DNA of 64,000 nt from Spartobacteria bacterium LR76 (GCA_003054655.1 QAYZ01000016.1:744001-808000), one strand, 5' to 3'. Numbered from the stretch's first letter, positions 26,465-37,361 are shown. Translations and numbers: made by a program. The notes: generated from the letters alone by a model not told the origin.

Positions 26465-27175
26465 TTGCGGGGCGGGCTTGCCGCTGTATCGTTGACCCCG
26501 GTGGACGTCCGAATGATCGCGCATGATATGCGCACTCCCCTGAGCGCGCTAATGTTCAGCCTGAAGAACGCCAGGTCGTTATCGGGCGACCCCGCCGCAT
26601 TGCAGCGCGCCCTGGACGTCGCCGAGCGGAATACCGCCGCCCTCGCCTCGATCGTCGAGGCCCTGCTCGATACCTCCACCGACGGACGCGGCCAGTTGTC
26701 CCTCGCCGAATGCCGCCCGGCGGACCTGATCGCCTCGGCCATGGATCAAATCGCCCCGCAGTCGGAGCAAAAACGCCAGACCATCACGATCGGCGAAACC
26801 TTTTCCCAGCCCATCCTGGCCGACCCCACCCGCATCACCCGCGTCCTGGTGAATCTCCTGTCCAACGCCATCCGCTTCAGCGCCGATGGCGGCGAGATCA
26901 TCATCCAGGCCGTGATGCGCCTGAACGACGGCCATCCCTGCGTCGTCTTTTCCGTCAGCGACCATGGCCCCGGCGTTTCGCCCGAGGACATCACAAAGAT
27001 CTTCGGCGAGGGCGTCAGCATCGCCAAGGGCGGCAAATACTCCTCCGGCCTCGGCCTCGCCGTTTGCAAGGAACTCGTCGAAGTCCACGGCGGCCGCATC
27101 TGGGTCGAGACCGACCGCACCGACGGCGCGACCTTTTCCTTTTCGATCCCGCTCGACTACGAAGCGGAAGAGTGA
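26465..27175 (+). CDS. Sensor-less histidine kinase
   Basis: A 236-residue kinase core with no input domain or transmembrane segment. H-box IAHDMRTPLSAL (phospho-acceptor His) lies near residue 20. HATPase motifs follow: NLLSNAIRFSADG (N box), DHGPGVSPED (G1) and SSGLGLAVCKELVE (G2). The start is uncertain: TTG at 26465 or GTG at 26501. The frame is open further upstream without a good start, so an N-terminal sensor may have been lost. No response regulator is adjacent, so it is an orphan kinase. Confidence 0.8.
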   Translation: MRGGLAAVSLTPVDVRMIAHDMRTPLSALMFSLKNARSLSGDPAALQRALDVAERNTAALASIVEALLDTSTDGRGQLSLAECRPADLIASAMDQIAPQSEQKRQTITIGETFSQPILADPTRITRVLVNLLSNAIRFSADGGEIIIQAVMRLNDGHPCVVFSVSDHGPGVSPEDITKIFGEGVSIAKGGKYSSGLGLAVCKELVEVHGGRIWVETDRTDGATFSFSIPLDYEAEE

Positions 27176-27182
27176 TTCCGGC

Positions 27183-27368
27183 TTAGGGGCTTTCCGGGGA
27201 GGTCCGATCACCTGAAACGCGCTTTTCCCTCCCAGTGAAAATGAGTTCGCTATTCGCGTCGACATTCATGGTGGCCCTAATCTGCCGGGCCACCTCTGCG
27301 CGTTTCATGCGCGGTTGATTGAGCCGCGCCTGCCGCATCTCCGCCGGGCTGAGAATTTTCAACGCCAT
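27183..27368 (-). CDS. Small hypothetical protein
   Basis: A 61-residue ORF (MALKILSPAEMRQARLNQPR), basic and mostly helical, lying between the kinase gene and the HNH gene. It could be a truncated regulator or a small DNA-binding protein. Codon use is mixed and no family is recognised. Confidence 0.35.
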   Translation of the reverse strand: MALKILSPAEMRQARLNQPRMKRAEVARQIRATMNVDANSELIFTGREKRVSGDRTSPESP

Positions 27369-27424
27369 TGATTTTTAAAATACTTCAATCCATTTGCTCA
27401 CCAAGTCAGAGAAACGCGGTAAGA

Positions 27425-28264
27425 TCATCTTTTCTCGCCTCGCTTCGTTGTTCTCCACTCCTCAAACGAACTGCAGAGTTTTGTTCCCTTGCGAACATGC
27501 TTTCTTCCAACTGGCGTGCCGCTAAGTTTTCGATGAAGAAATGCAACCAGAGAGGGGAACTTCTCCGCAGGAATATGATAACGCGTTCTCTTACTGAGCC
27601 GAAATTCGCGTTTTATGGAAGTACCTATTTTTGCACGTAACTTCTGCTCATCCTCACCCGTAAGCAGCATGTACTGGACATATAGGTCACAAAGGTAGTC
27701 TGTATACCCGCTGAAATTGGCGTCAGCACCGATACTGTTCGAAGGATATCCCAAGCCGGTCGATTTACTCGATCGAGGAGCATGTATTTTGATGCCTCCC
27801 ACATTGTTCCCAACGAACGAAATGGCGATGCCGTTGCGTCCAGCCGAGGCGCTCGAAATTCCTGAATCAATGGAACTGGTGACTACCTTCTTCCTTTTGG
27901 CTCGGTAATCCGACAAGATAGCTAGTGCTTGACGCTCCTCCAAGGGGGACAATTCAAACGCTCCTCCTTTCTCATGATCTGCCTTGGTTTGCAGTAAATA
28001 TTCAACTGAAAAAGCTCCGGTCTTGTCTTTGTCCACCAGTTTATGACACGTGGGGCATAAAAGAATGAGATTTGCAGACTGATCTCTTTGCTCGGCAGTC
28101 AGTGCAGGATCATATCGCGGCCCGCCCTTTCGCCTTGCTCGAATATGACAAATCTCCGCAATGATCATCTCGCCAACAACCAGAGTCGCATGGCATTCTG
28201 GAATAGCGCACTGATTTTTGCACTTGGCAAAAAGCCTTTTAATGGTGGTTTCTTTTATAGCCAT
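27425..28264 (-). CDS. HNH endonuclease with unknown C-terminal domain
   Basis: A 279-residue protein. The HNH core spans residues about 10-85: a first zinc pair (KCKNQCAIPEC), EICHIRA carrying the first His, and NLILLCPTCHKLVD carrying Asn, the second zinc pair and the final His. The C-terminal ~150 residues (with a Gly/Ser/Asn-rich centre and a YTDYLCDLYVQYM helix) are unfamiliar and may sense a trigger or bind DNA. The gene is clearly richer in AT than its surroundings, suggesting recent transfer. It starts an island of nucleases and abortive-infection-type genes, so an anti-phage role is plausible but unproven. Confidence 0.8.
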   Translation of the reverse strand: MAIKETTIKRLFAKCKNQCAIPECHATLVVGEMIIAEICHIRARRKGGPRYDPALTAEQRDQSANLILLCPTCHKLVDKDKTGAFSVEYLLQTKADHEKGGAFELSPLEERQALAILSDYRAKRKKVVTSSIDSGISSASAGRNGIAISFVGNNVGGIKIHAPRSSKSTGLGYPSNSIGADANFSGYTDYLCDLYVQYMLLTGEDEQKLRAKIGTSIKREFRLSKRTRYHIPAEKFPSLVAFLHRKLSGTPVGRKHVRKGTKLCSSFEEWRTTKRGEKR

Positions 28265-28417
28265 ACGCGATGCCCTAAGACACCTATCTCATTACGCGAT
28301 CCGCTCCAAGCGGATATTCCAACCCACTTTAAAGCAACCACTCACATGAGAATGGGTAAGTCCTCCAGAAGGCCGCTATAGCATAAGTATATTGTTACCC
28401 CCCGCCAAACACCATCG

Positions 28418-28444
28418 GCCGACCTCCATTTTCTGAAGGTCGAC
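28418..28444. terminator. Imperfect hairpin between katG and the HNH gene
   Basis: GCCGACCTCC and GAAGGTCGAC pair around ATTTTCT with two mismatches. It lies downstream of katG and could terminate its transcript, but there is no U-tract. Confidence 0.3.
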
Positions 28445-28507
28445 CGACATTGGGGTCTTTGGGAGAATTACCTTAGCTAATACTTGCGCCTGATAGCCTG
28501 AGACGCC

Positions 28508-30781
<2,274 letters not shown>

Positions 30782-31444
30782 TTAAAAAAAGAGTCTCTCC
30801 AGAAAATCACGCGCCGCAATCCCGCAGCCACGCCCGGCCTCGCACGGCAGGGCCGCATTCGCGCCGACCGTCCCGGCATCCGCACCCGGATCGCCGCCAA
30901 ACGCCGGGGGAATTCCCGGCTCGTTCGCACTTGGAAACACAGGGCGAAACATCGCCAGCCTTCGCGCCTCGCGCCGCCGGGGAAATCGCCGCGCCCGGCT
31001 CATGGCGAGGCCCGCCCGCGCTCCCTCGCTGCCCTCGCCCCGATTCGCGCCGCTCGCAGCGCCACGTCCCGCGCCGCCTTTTGCTACGCCACGCTGGGCG
31101 CATCGCTCGCCATCCGGCTTCCGACATTCGCTCTCGTCACGGCCCTCGCTCCCGGCTCGCCGCAGCCCGGCAGTCGCCACGGCCTCCGCACCCGGCTTTC
31201 CGCCCGATCGCCGAGCGTCTCCCGGCTCGTTCCCGCACGGCTCCGCACCGCCAATCGCCGCGCCCGGCTCGCCCCGGAACCAGCCGACCAATTCGGCCCC
31301 GCTCATTCCGGCTTCGCCAGTCCCGGCCAGGCCGTACCGCGAGTTTGTTACGTAACCGCCTGCGTCATCCATGCGTGCCGGGAGTAAACCAGCCCGCGAG
31401 GTATTGTTGAAATACTTTGTTCCTTGGTCAATGATAGGCGGCAC
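30782..31444 (-). other. Unassigned Gly/Ala/Arg-rich reading frame in the katG upstream region
   Basis: The 686-bp gap between katG and oxyR holds no recognised gene. A 220-codon minus-strand frame runs through it and ends 21 bp before katG. It starts inside the OxyR site or at an internal ATG (MDDAGGYVTNSRYGL). The DNA repeats CCCGGCTC at least six times, giving GEPG-like units in the protein. It could be a real leader-encoded protein, but low-complexity GC-rich sequence produces such frames easily. Plus-strand frames of similar quality also exist. Confidence 0.25.
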
Positions 31445-31448
31445 CTAT
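31412..31448 (+). promoter_or_regulatory. OxyR binding site overlapping the oxyR start
   Basis: ATAC-N7-CTTG-N7-ATAG-N7-CTAT matches the four-element OxyR consensus ATAG-N7-CTAT-N7-ATAG-N7-CTAT at 14 of 16 bases with exact spacing. It ends on the second base of the oxyR ATG, so binding would autorepress oxyR while possibly driving transcription toward katG. Confidence 0.75.
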
Positions 31449-32343
31449 GGAAATGCACCAGCTCCGCTACGTCGTCGCCGTGGCGCGCACGGGGACCTTC
31501 TCCCGCGCCGCCGAGGAGTGCCGCGTCGCGCAACCCTCCCTCAGCCAGCAGATCCAGAAGCTCGAGGACGAGCTCGGCGAACGCCTCTTTGATCGCCTGC
31601 GCCGGGGCGCGAAACTCACCGCCCACGGCGAGGCTTTCCTCCCCCGCGCCGTCCGCATCCTCGAGGAGGTCGAGGCCGCCCGGCACGAAGCCCGCGAGGC
31701 CAATGCCCTCCTGCGCGGCACCCTCTCCCTCGGCGTGCTCCCCACCATCGCCCCCTACCTGCTGCGCGACGTCCTCGTGCGCTTCGCCGCCAGCTACCCC
31801 GACGTGCAGGTCGTCATTCACGAGGACACCACCGCCGCCCTCCTGCGCCAGCTCCACTCCTGCGAGATCGACCTCGCCCTCGCCAGCCGTCCGCTCGACG
31901 ACGCCACGCTCACCATCCGCGACCTCTTCACCGAGGAGCTAAAGCTCGCCCTGCCCCCCGGCCACCGCCTCGCCCGCCGCCGCCAGCCCATCACGCTCGA
32001 CGACCTCCGCGAGGAACAACTCATCGTCATGAAGCCCGGCCACTGCCTGGGCGAGCAAGTCCTCGGCTTCTGCCAGCGCGGCGACACCGCCCCGCGAATC
32101 GCCTTCCGGGGCGCGCAGTTGGAGACCATCCAATCCCTCGTCCACGCCGGCATCGGCCTCTCGCTCATCCCCGCCATGGCCGCCCGCCCCGACCACCCCG
32201 CCGCCCCCGTCTACCGTTCCCTGAACCACCCCCGCCCCCAACGCACCATCTCCGCCCTCTGGACCAAAAACCGCCCGCCAACCCGCGCAGCGGGGGAGTT
32301 TTTGAGGATTGTGGAGGAGAGGGATGGGAAGGCTGGGAACTAG
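31447..32343 (+). CDS. oxyR: Peroxide-sensing LysR-type regulator OxyR
   Basis: A 298-residue LysR-family regulator with an N-terminal helix-turn-helix (FSRAAEECRVAQPSLSQQ, residues about 19-36) and a C-terminal sensor domain. The redox pair is conserved: C200 and C209 in KPGHCLGEQVLGFC, with the same spacing as E. coli Cys199/Cys208. Peroxide would oxidise this pair and switch the regulator on. It is divergent from katG and has an OxyR-type site overlapping its own start. This is one of the firmest functional calls in the window. Confidence 0.93.
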   Translation: MEMHQLRYVVAVARTGTFSRAAEECRVAQPSLSQQIQKLEDELGERLFDRLRRGAKLTAHGEAFLPRAVRILEEVEAARHEAREANALLRGTLSLGVLPTIAPYLLRDVLVRFAASYPDVQVVIHEDTTAALLRQLHSCEIDLALASRPLDDATLTIRDLFTEELKLALPPGHRLARRRQPITLDDLREEQLIVMKPGHCLGEQVLGFCQRGDTAPRIAFRGAQLETIQSLVHAGIGLSLIPAMAARPDHPAAPVYRSLNHPRPQRTISALWTKNRPPTRAAGEFLRIVEERDGKAGN

Positions 32344-32544
32344 GAGCGTTACGTAATATCTTCCGCAATTCGCCAGCTAAACACGTGCCATCGTCTTGCC
32401 TTACCTCTTTAAAAAACCGCAGGGCATAAATATTCTCGACCGACAATTGAAGAAAACTATGTTCTAATCACAGTTTTCCCTCCCCGAACTGCTCTTCCAA
32501 AAAGGAACCCTTCTTGAGGACCGTCAAAATACAAAACAGATCAA

Positions 32545-33312
32545 ATGAATACCTGGCCAGAGGACTTTTTTGAATTCGCTTACATCCCTGAAATAAATCA
32601 ACAGCTCACCGCACTTGCAGAGTTGGCAGAGCCGGAAGATTGGGATTACCACCACACTCCATCCATTCACCCTCACCCCGTTCTGCATAATTATGTTCGC
32701 TATACATACAAAAAAGTTGCTCAAGAGGGGAAAATTTCTCTTTCAGACGATGGGCAATATGCCTGCTTCAATACGGGGCTAGTTACTGAAAACCAAGAAA
32801 GCATTTTCGCCTCATTTGAGGTGAATAGGCAGGCGGAGCGTCAACCTTGGTACTTTAAGGGATGGTTTCGCAAGGGCAGATGGGAACTAAATAAATTCAA
32901 TCTACTTCCAGAAATGGCACATTATTTCGACGACCCTACATGCCTCGTGCTGGATCTCAGAAAGCCGCTTCGTCCCAACGTCGAGCACATTATCGAAGAC
33001 AATAAAGAGAGATTCCCTGATCCATACAAGACAATGGACAACTATGCGCTACAGACCTTCCTAAAGGGCGCAATCGATAACGCTCAACAACGCGTCATGC
33101 GCTCATACAAGGCCGCGATTCCTCAATATTACAACGGGCATGTGCAACTGCTTTTGCCTCTTTGTTTATCATCCCCTGGGAAAGCAGATCTAGCTCTCGT
33201 CGTTGAGCGTCACGCCCAATTCTACCGAGGCAGCACATGCCTAACCCTCGATATGGCATACAATAACGCTCGCCAAATCTGCAAACCCGAACGTGATTGG
33301 CTCCAGCCTTAA
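32545..33312 (+). CDS. DUF3825-domain protein
   Basis: A 255-residue protein matching DUF3825 along its length. Features include an initial FFEFAYIPEINQQL, YACFNTGLVTENQESIF in the middle, AIPQYYNGHVQLLLPLCL, and a closing STCLTLDMAYNNARQI. The family's biochemical role is unknown; it often occurs with nucleic-acid-binding modules. The gene is AT-rich relative to the chromosome, indicating transfer. It is followed after 24 bp by an Abi-alpha-like gene on the same strand, suggesting a two-gene unit within a defence-rich island. Confidence 0.8.
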   Translation: MNTWPEDFFEFAYIPEINQQLTALAELAEPEDWDYHHTPSIHPHPVLHNYVRYTYKKVAQEGKISLSDDGQYACFNTGLVTENQESIFASFEVNRQAERQPWYFKGWFRKGRWELNKFNLLPEMAHYFDDPTCLVLDLRKPLRPNVEHIIEDNKERFPDPYKTMDNYALQTFLKGAIDNAQQRVMRSYKAAIPQYYNGHVQLLLPLCLSSPGKADLALVVERHAQFYRGSTCLTLDMAYNNARQICKPERDWLQP

Positions 33313-33336
33313 TCCATCAAAATCAAACGGTATACC

Positions 33337-34128
33337 TTGAATATAGATCTCTCGTTCTTGAGCAAATCCGTTCAAGAGAAGATATATCAAGATCTTCTCC
33401 AAGGGCTTTCCAAAAATTGCGGAACCGCCCTAACAACACTATCCGAATTCATTTGCACTCCGCTTTTTCTTCTTCAACTGACAAACAGAGCAGCGCGATT
33501 AAGATTTGACCGAGCAATGATCAAGCTCGAGGAGCGGTACAAAGAAATTCCAGAACCAAAAAGAATCCCCCCGCCCACTGAGATCGCATCACCTTCACTA
33601 GATGAGTTGCTAAAAGTTGATGATGAGCTACTTACGGAAATGTTCATTGAACTGCTTGCAAAAGCCTCTGACATTTCCCCTGAACACAAGATTCATCGCG
33701 CATTTATAAGCTCATTGAGAGAGCTTGTCCCCGACGAAGCGCTTATAGTAAAGACGCTTGAAGCCAACAGCTTCCTTCCCTTTGTTCGCTTTATGGGCGA
33801 CGAGTTTATTCCATTTAGTGAGCCTTTAACGTATATAGACGAAAAGGCCGAGCTTTCGCTCCCAGCATCCATACCATTATATCTAGAAAATCTGGTTCGG
33901 GTCGGTATTTTTGAATGCAAATACGATTTATTTTACCAGGGCTCTGAAGAAATCTACCAAAATCTGATTAACAAAAATTCCTGTGATGGATATGCGTTTT
34001 CATATCAATTCAACAGACTGGAGCCGTTCCGCCCTGTAAAAGACGGGGTTTTTTGGAAGCGAGGATTCTACCGATACACCCTGTACGGAGAAAAGTTTAG
34101 AGACGCATGTTGTCGAAAGACTAACTAG
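33337..34128 (+). CDS. Abortive infection Abi-alpha-like protein (DUF4393)
   Basis: A 263-residue protein resembling DUF4393/Abi-alpha: YQDLLQGLSKNCGTALTTL near the N-terminus, then a core DELLTEMFIELLAKASD and HRAFISSLRELVPDEALIVKTL. Members are linked by family name to phage-abortive infection, but the mechanism is not established. The start is the TTG at 33337. The DUF3825 stop lies in the same frame 24 bp upstream and no ATG/GTG exists between, so translation probably re-initiates or is coupled. AT-rich like its partner. Confidence 0.75.
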   Translation: MNIDLSFLSKSVQEKIYQDLLQGLSKNCGTALTTLSEFICTPLFLLQLTNRAARLRFDRAMIKLEERYKEIPEPKRIPPPTEIASPSLDELLKVDDELLTEMFIELLAKASDISPEHKIHRAFISSLRELVPDEALIVKTLEANSFLPFVRFMGDEFIPFSEPLTYIDEKAELSLPASIPLYLENLVRVGIFECKYDLFYQGSEEIYQNLINKNSCDGYAFSYQFNRLEPFRPVKDGVFWKRGFYRYTLYGEKFRDACCRKTN

Positions 34129-34141
34129 TCTAGTGGTCACT

Positions 34142-34465
34142 TTACGCCGCCGACTTCAGAAAAATCTGGCTGCGGTGGTAGTCGAGGAAGTGTTTTTGGT
34201 CGGAGTTGAACTTGCCGGAGAAGATGGGCGGGTTGACGCCCATTTTGCTGAGGGAGTCGTCTGCGGCGGCTACGGGGGAGACGTGCACCTCGCCGTCGTC
34301 GGCAAAGGTAATGAGGCCCCGGTCGAAGAGGTGGTCGATCGAGGGCGTGAGGAGCAGGCCGTTCCCGGCGGCGAGGCGTTCCTCGTCGGAGGATTCGCGC
34401 CACGGTTTGATGTGGCTGGCGATGAGGTGCATGGGATTGCCCACGCGGGTGATGCGGCATTCGTG
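34142..34465 (-). pseudogene. 3' part of an EVE-HNH endonuclease gene split by an IS element
   Basis: The downstream 108 codons (including stop) encode the HNH_2 catalytic half: HECRITRVGNPMHLIASHIKPW in two overlapping pieces (CRITRVGNP, then IASHIKPWR), NGLLLTPSIDHLF and DRGLITFADDGEV. It is separated from its 5' part (35747-36403) by a 1,277-bp IS. Removing the IS plus one CTCG copy gives 657 + 324 nt, a continuous 326-residue protein. This fragment lacks the N-terminal DNA-recognition domain. A GTG at 34444 could start a 100-residue remnant, but it is unlikely to be active alone. Confidence 0.85.
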
Positions 34466-34542
34466 CTCGTGGCCTGAAACCCTGAAAGTAGACGGTTGAA
34501 AAATGAAGTTCTGCCAGAGAGAAAAAGGAGAGGCAGAACGAG

Positions 34543-34809
34543 ATGAAGAAGAGTCGATTCAGCGAAGAGGAAATCATCGGGATCCTGAGGGAGGGCGAGA
34601 GCGGGAGTTCGGTGAAGGCGGTGAGCGCCAAGCACAACATCAGCGAGGCGACGTATTACGCGTGGAAGCGCAAGTACGGGGGGATGGACGAGAGCGAGGC
34701 CAAACGGCTGAGGGCGCTGGAGGAGGAAAATGCGAGGCTGAAGCGGCTGGTGGCGGACCTGTCGGTGCAGAACCAGATCCTGAAGGAAGTGAACGCAAAA
34801 AAATGGTGA
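34543..34809 (+). CDS. IS3-family transposase OrfA
   Basis: An 88-residue DNA-binding component. It has a helix-turn-helix (FSEEEIIGILREGESG and HNISEATYYAWKRKYGGM) and then a leucine-zipper helix (ALEEENARLKRLVADLSVQ) ending EVNAKKW. This pattern is typical of IS407/IS2-group OrfA. The end overlaps OrfB in the -1 frame at an A7 run (34797-34803), the usual place for programmed frameshifting to the OrfAB transposase. Confidence 0.95.
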   Translation: MKKSRFSEEEIIGILREGESGSSVKAVSAKHNISEATYYAWKRKYGGMDESEAKRLRALEEENARLKRLVADLSVQNQILKEVNAKKW

Positions 34810-35720
34810 GCCCGTCGACCAAGAGGCGGGCGGTAAAGATCAGCGTGGAAGAGGGCTTGGGATCAGCGATGGCAGCGTGCCGGGCGTTGGGTCTGGCGCG
34901 GTCGAGTTATTATCGGACGAGCCGTCAGAGCGTGGAAAGTCGGCGGGTGCGCAAGGAAGTGATCGAGTTGAGCGAGAAGCATCCGAGGTACGGATACCGG
35001 CGGATCACGGCGCTGCTGAGGCGGGACGGGTTTGAGGTCAACGGGAAGCGGGTGGCACGAATCCGCCGGGAGGAAGGACTGAAGGTGAACAAGCGGCAGC
35101 GACGCATGAGAAGACTGGGCCTCTCGACGGCGGAGCGGCAGCGAGCCGGGCGCGCGCGGCAGGTGTGGAGTTGGGACTTCGTGGAGGATCAGACCGAAAA
35201 CGGGAGCCGGTTCCGCATCCTGACGTTGATCGACGAGTACACCCGGCAAAGCCTGGCCGTCCATGCGGCATGGTCGATCCGGGCCCTTGACGTTATTGGG
35301 GTGCTGGAAGTGGCCATCGCCCGTCATGGAGCGCCGGAACACCTGCGCAGCGACAATGGCCCGGAGTTTATCGCCTACGCGATCCAGGACTGGCTGGCAG
35401 AGGCGAAAATCAAGACCTTGTACATCCGCCCGGGCAGTCCGTGGGAAAACGGACACATCGAAAGCTACCACGACAAGCTGCGAGACGAATGCCTCAACCG
35501 GGAGCTCTTTGGCTCACTGGCCGAGGCGAGGATCATCCTGGAGGCATGGCGAGTGGAATACAACGAGAGAAGGCCGCACAGCGCTCTTGGCTATCAAACT
35601 CCAGGCGAGTTCGCTCGCCGCAGCAACCCTCTGCTCCAGGCGCCCTCCGGGCTCCTTCCGCAGAGAGTTGCTCTTAACCCAAAAACCAACCATAACAAAA
35701 CCGCAGAGCTTCAGTTTTGA
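34803..35720 (+). CDS. IS3-family transposase OrfB (DDE integrase core)
   Basis: A 305-residue integrase-type catalytic part, in the -1 frame relative to OrfA. It can initiate at the ATG at 34803 or be made as a fusion by frameshifting. The DDE triad is intact: WSWDFVED, RSDNGPEF and GSPWENGHIESYHDKLRDE (Glu 35 residues after the second Asp). HPRYGYRRITALLRR is the usual HTH_21-like region. The stop lies 26 bp inside the right end of the element. Confidence 0.95.
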   Translation: MVSPSTKRRAVKISVEEGLGSAMAACRALGLARSSYYRTSRQSVESRRVRKEVIELSEKHPRYGYRRITALLRRDGFEVNGKRVARIRREEGLKVNKRQRRMRRLGLSTAERQRAGRARQVWSWDFVEDQTENGSRFRILTLIDEYTRQSLAVHAAWSIRALDVIGVLEVAIARHGAPEHLRSDNGPEFIAYAIQDWLAEAKIKTLYIRPGSPWENGHIESYHDKLRDECLNRELFGSLAEARIILEAWRVEYNERRPHSALGYQTPGEFARRSNPLLQAPSGLLPQRVALNPKTNHNKTAELQF

Positions 35721-35746
35721 ATCGTCCCGCTTACGGGATCAGGCCA

Positions 35747-36403
35747 CTCGTAGCGGTGAACCGCCTCCTTAAAGCGCCCCTGGCCCCGGCGCGCGTCGAT
35801 GAGCGCCCGGCGGGTCGTCTCGGGCAGGCTGATCGTCGCCTCGATCTTGCGCTCGATCTGCTCCTCCCACTCGACGAGCACGGGCGGCTCGAAGGTCGGC
35901 ACCTGGGGCGCATCCTCCCGCAGCACGGGCGCGCTCTGCATGAGGCCGAGCAGGAGCGGGTCGGCGAGGCTTAGCACCTTGGCCGCCAGCCCGCGCGGAA
36001 TCTCCGCCAGATACGCATTCTGGTTCCCGTCGCCCGTGGGCTTCAGCGGCGAATATCGCTCGGTCAAAAGCGGGCGGATCTCGCCGATGACGTCTTTGAC
36101 GCGCAGCGGCCTCGGGAATCGCATGAAATCCACATCCACGCGCCAGCCGAGGGCATTCCACAGGTCCCCCACTTTGCCAAACTCGTCGGGCTTTGGGCAG
36201 GAATAGCACGGCTGCCGGGCCACGCCGACCGCCTGCACCTTCGTGGAAGCAAAGGAAAAGATGAGGTCGCCCTGCTGGACATCGCGCAGGGTTTCATAGA
36301 AGTGATTCAGCGCACCATTGCGCTTGCGTTTGGGGCACCAGATGTAGCCGTTGTCCACCTCGTGGCGAAACGTCTTCTTATGGTTGACCCACCAAAACCG
36401 CAT
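35747..36403 (-). pseudogene. 5' part of an EVE-HNH endonuclease gene (type IV restriction-like)
   Basis: The upstream 219 codons encode an EVE/ASCH-like module (RFWWVNHKKTFRHEVDNGYI, then FYETLRDVQQGDLIFSFAST, then KVQAVGVA), which in EVE-HNH enzymes recognises modified cytosine. A linker follows, then the start of the HNH_2 domain (RRGQGRFKEAVHRYE). At codon 219 the frame enters the IS and stops ten codons later. Intact, this would be a modification-dependent endonuclease resembling the VcaM4I type. The loss may have relieved self-toxicity or permitted DNA modification. Confidence 0.85.
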
Positions 36404-36470
36404 GGACGTGCTTAGCGCTTTCCCCGCCGCGAGGCAATCCCCCAGGCGCGCCTTTGCCCTTAGATGGGCC

Positions 36471-37361
36471 TCAATCCTTCACGTCGCGGCAGCGGGAGTC
36501 TAGCTGGCGGGCGATGAGGTCGACTTGTTGGGGGTCGAGGACGCGGAGGCCTTTGCCGAGGATGTGGGCGGGGAGGTTTTTGGGGTTCTGGACGGCGACG
36601 GGGCCGGGGGTGCGGGTTTCCACCCACCAGCCGGGGAGCGCGAGCACGGGGCGGGCGGCGAGGTCGAGGCCGGTCATTTGCCGCAGCCACTTTGTCAGCC
36701 ATTCCGCCTCGTTCGTGGCCTGCTGGAGGCCGTAGGTATCCTCCGCCCAGGGCCAGATGAGTTGCCGTCCGTCGTAGAAGACCTTGTGATCCGCGAAGCC
36801 CTCCCGCGCGCGCCCCTTGCGCCGCGTCTTCGTCTCGATGGCAAAGAGCCCCGTCGGCCCGACCACGACATGATCGAGGTTGAACGCCCCCTTGCCCTCA
36901 TCCACCGGCACGTCGTGAAAGACCCGGTATTCGCGCGGCAGCGTGGCGAGCCATTCCCCCACCGCCCGCTCGCCGAGGTAGCCGAGGAGGTAATTGCGCC
37001 GTTGCTGAAAGTGGCGATAGACCCACCAGCAGTTCAATATCAGCCCGACCACGAGCGCGACGGCACCCGCCACCAGGGCAAAGAGGACGTAGTCTTTCCC
37101 GAGCTTCAGCCCCACCCCCAGAGCAACGCAGCCGACCACCCACGGCGCGACAAAAAGCAGCAGGGCTCTTTGAAAAAGAGACTCGTCCCCGTCCACGATC
37201 TTGCGCCGCAGCGACTCCCCCGGCCCGCGCAGCAAGGCAAAATCCACCGGAGGCCGCTCTCCTCCTCGTTTCATTTGCAGCCGCAGCAGCAAAATCGCCA
37301 CCCCAAAAGGGATGAAAAAGTATGCGAGAAACACCAGGGCTGGAATCAACGACTTATCCAC
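36471..37361 (-). CDS. Membrane-anchored NERD-domain nuclease-related protein
   Basis: A 296-residue protein. There is one transmembrane helix at residues about 5-26 and two more at about 68-115, then a NERD domain (residues about 125-240). NERD motifs: LLGYLGERAVGEWLATLP, DHVVVGPTGLFAIETKT (Asp, Glu-x-Lys of the nuclease-like core) and a later WLTKWL. NERD proteins are thought to process DNA. It begins the minus-strand side of the nuclease island and diverges from a PD-(D/E)XK-like gene. Confidence 0.87.
   Translation of the reverse strand: MDKSLIPALVFLAYFFIPFGVAILLLRLQMKRGGERPPVDFALLRGPGESLRRKIVDGDESLFQRALLLFVAPWVVGCVALGVGLKLGKDYVLFALVAGAVALVVGLILNCWWVYRHFQQRRNYLLGYLGERAVGEWLATLPREYRVFHDVPVDEGKGAFNLDHVVVGPTGLFAIETKTRRKGRAREGFADHKVFYDGRQLIWPWAEDTYGLQQATNEAEWLTKWLRQMTGLDLAARPVLALPGWWVETRTPGPVAVQNPKNLPAHILGKGLRVLDPQQVDLIARQLDSRCRDVKD

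Larger units (their letters stand above)
34470..35746 (+). mobile_element. IS3-family insertion sequence (IS407-like), complete, 1,277 bp
   Basis: Left tip TGGCCTGAAACCC and right tip (complement) TGGCCTGATCCCG form imperfect terminal inverted repeats. Similarity continues inward to a second matching block (about 34497-34515 against 35702-35720, 15 of 19 bases). The element is flanked by a 4-bp target duplication CTCG at 34466-34469 and 35747-35750, as expected for the IS407 group. It carries OrfA and OrfB with an A7 slippery run. Intact ends and frames suggest a recent, possibly active insertion. Confidence 0.9.

Noticed and set aside
34491-35726. Alternative IS ends at GACGGTT/GACGATT, or a GGCC target duplication
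   Set aside because: These either leave no target duplication or fail to restore the HNH frame. The CTCG duplication with TGGCCTGA tips does both.
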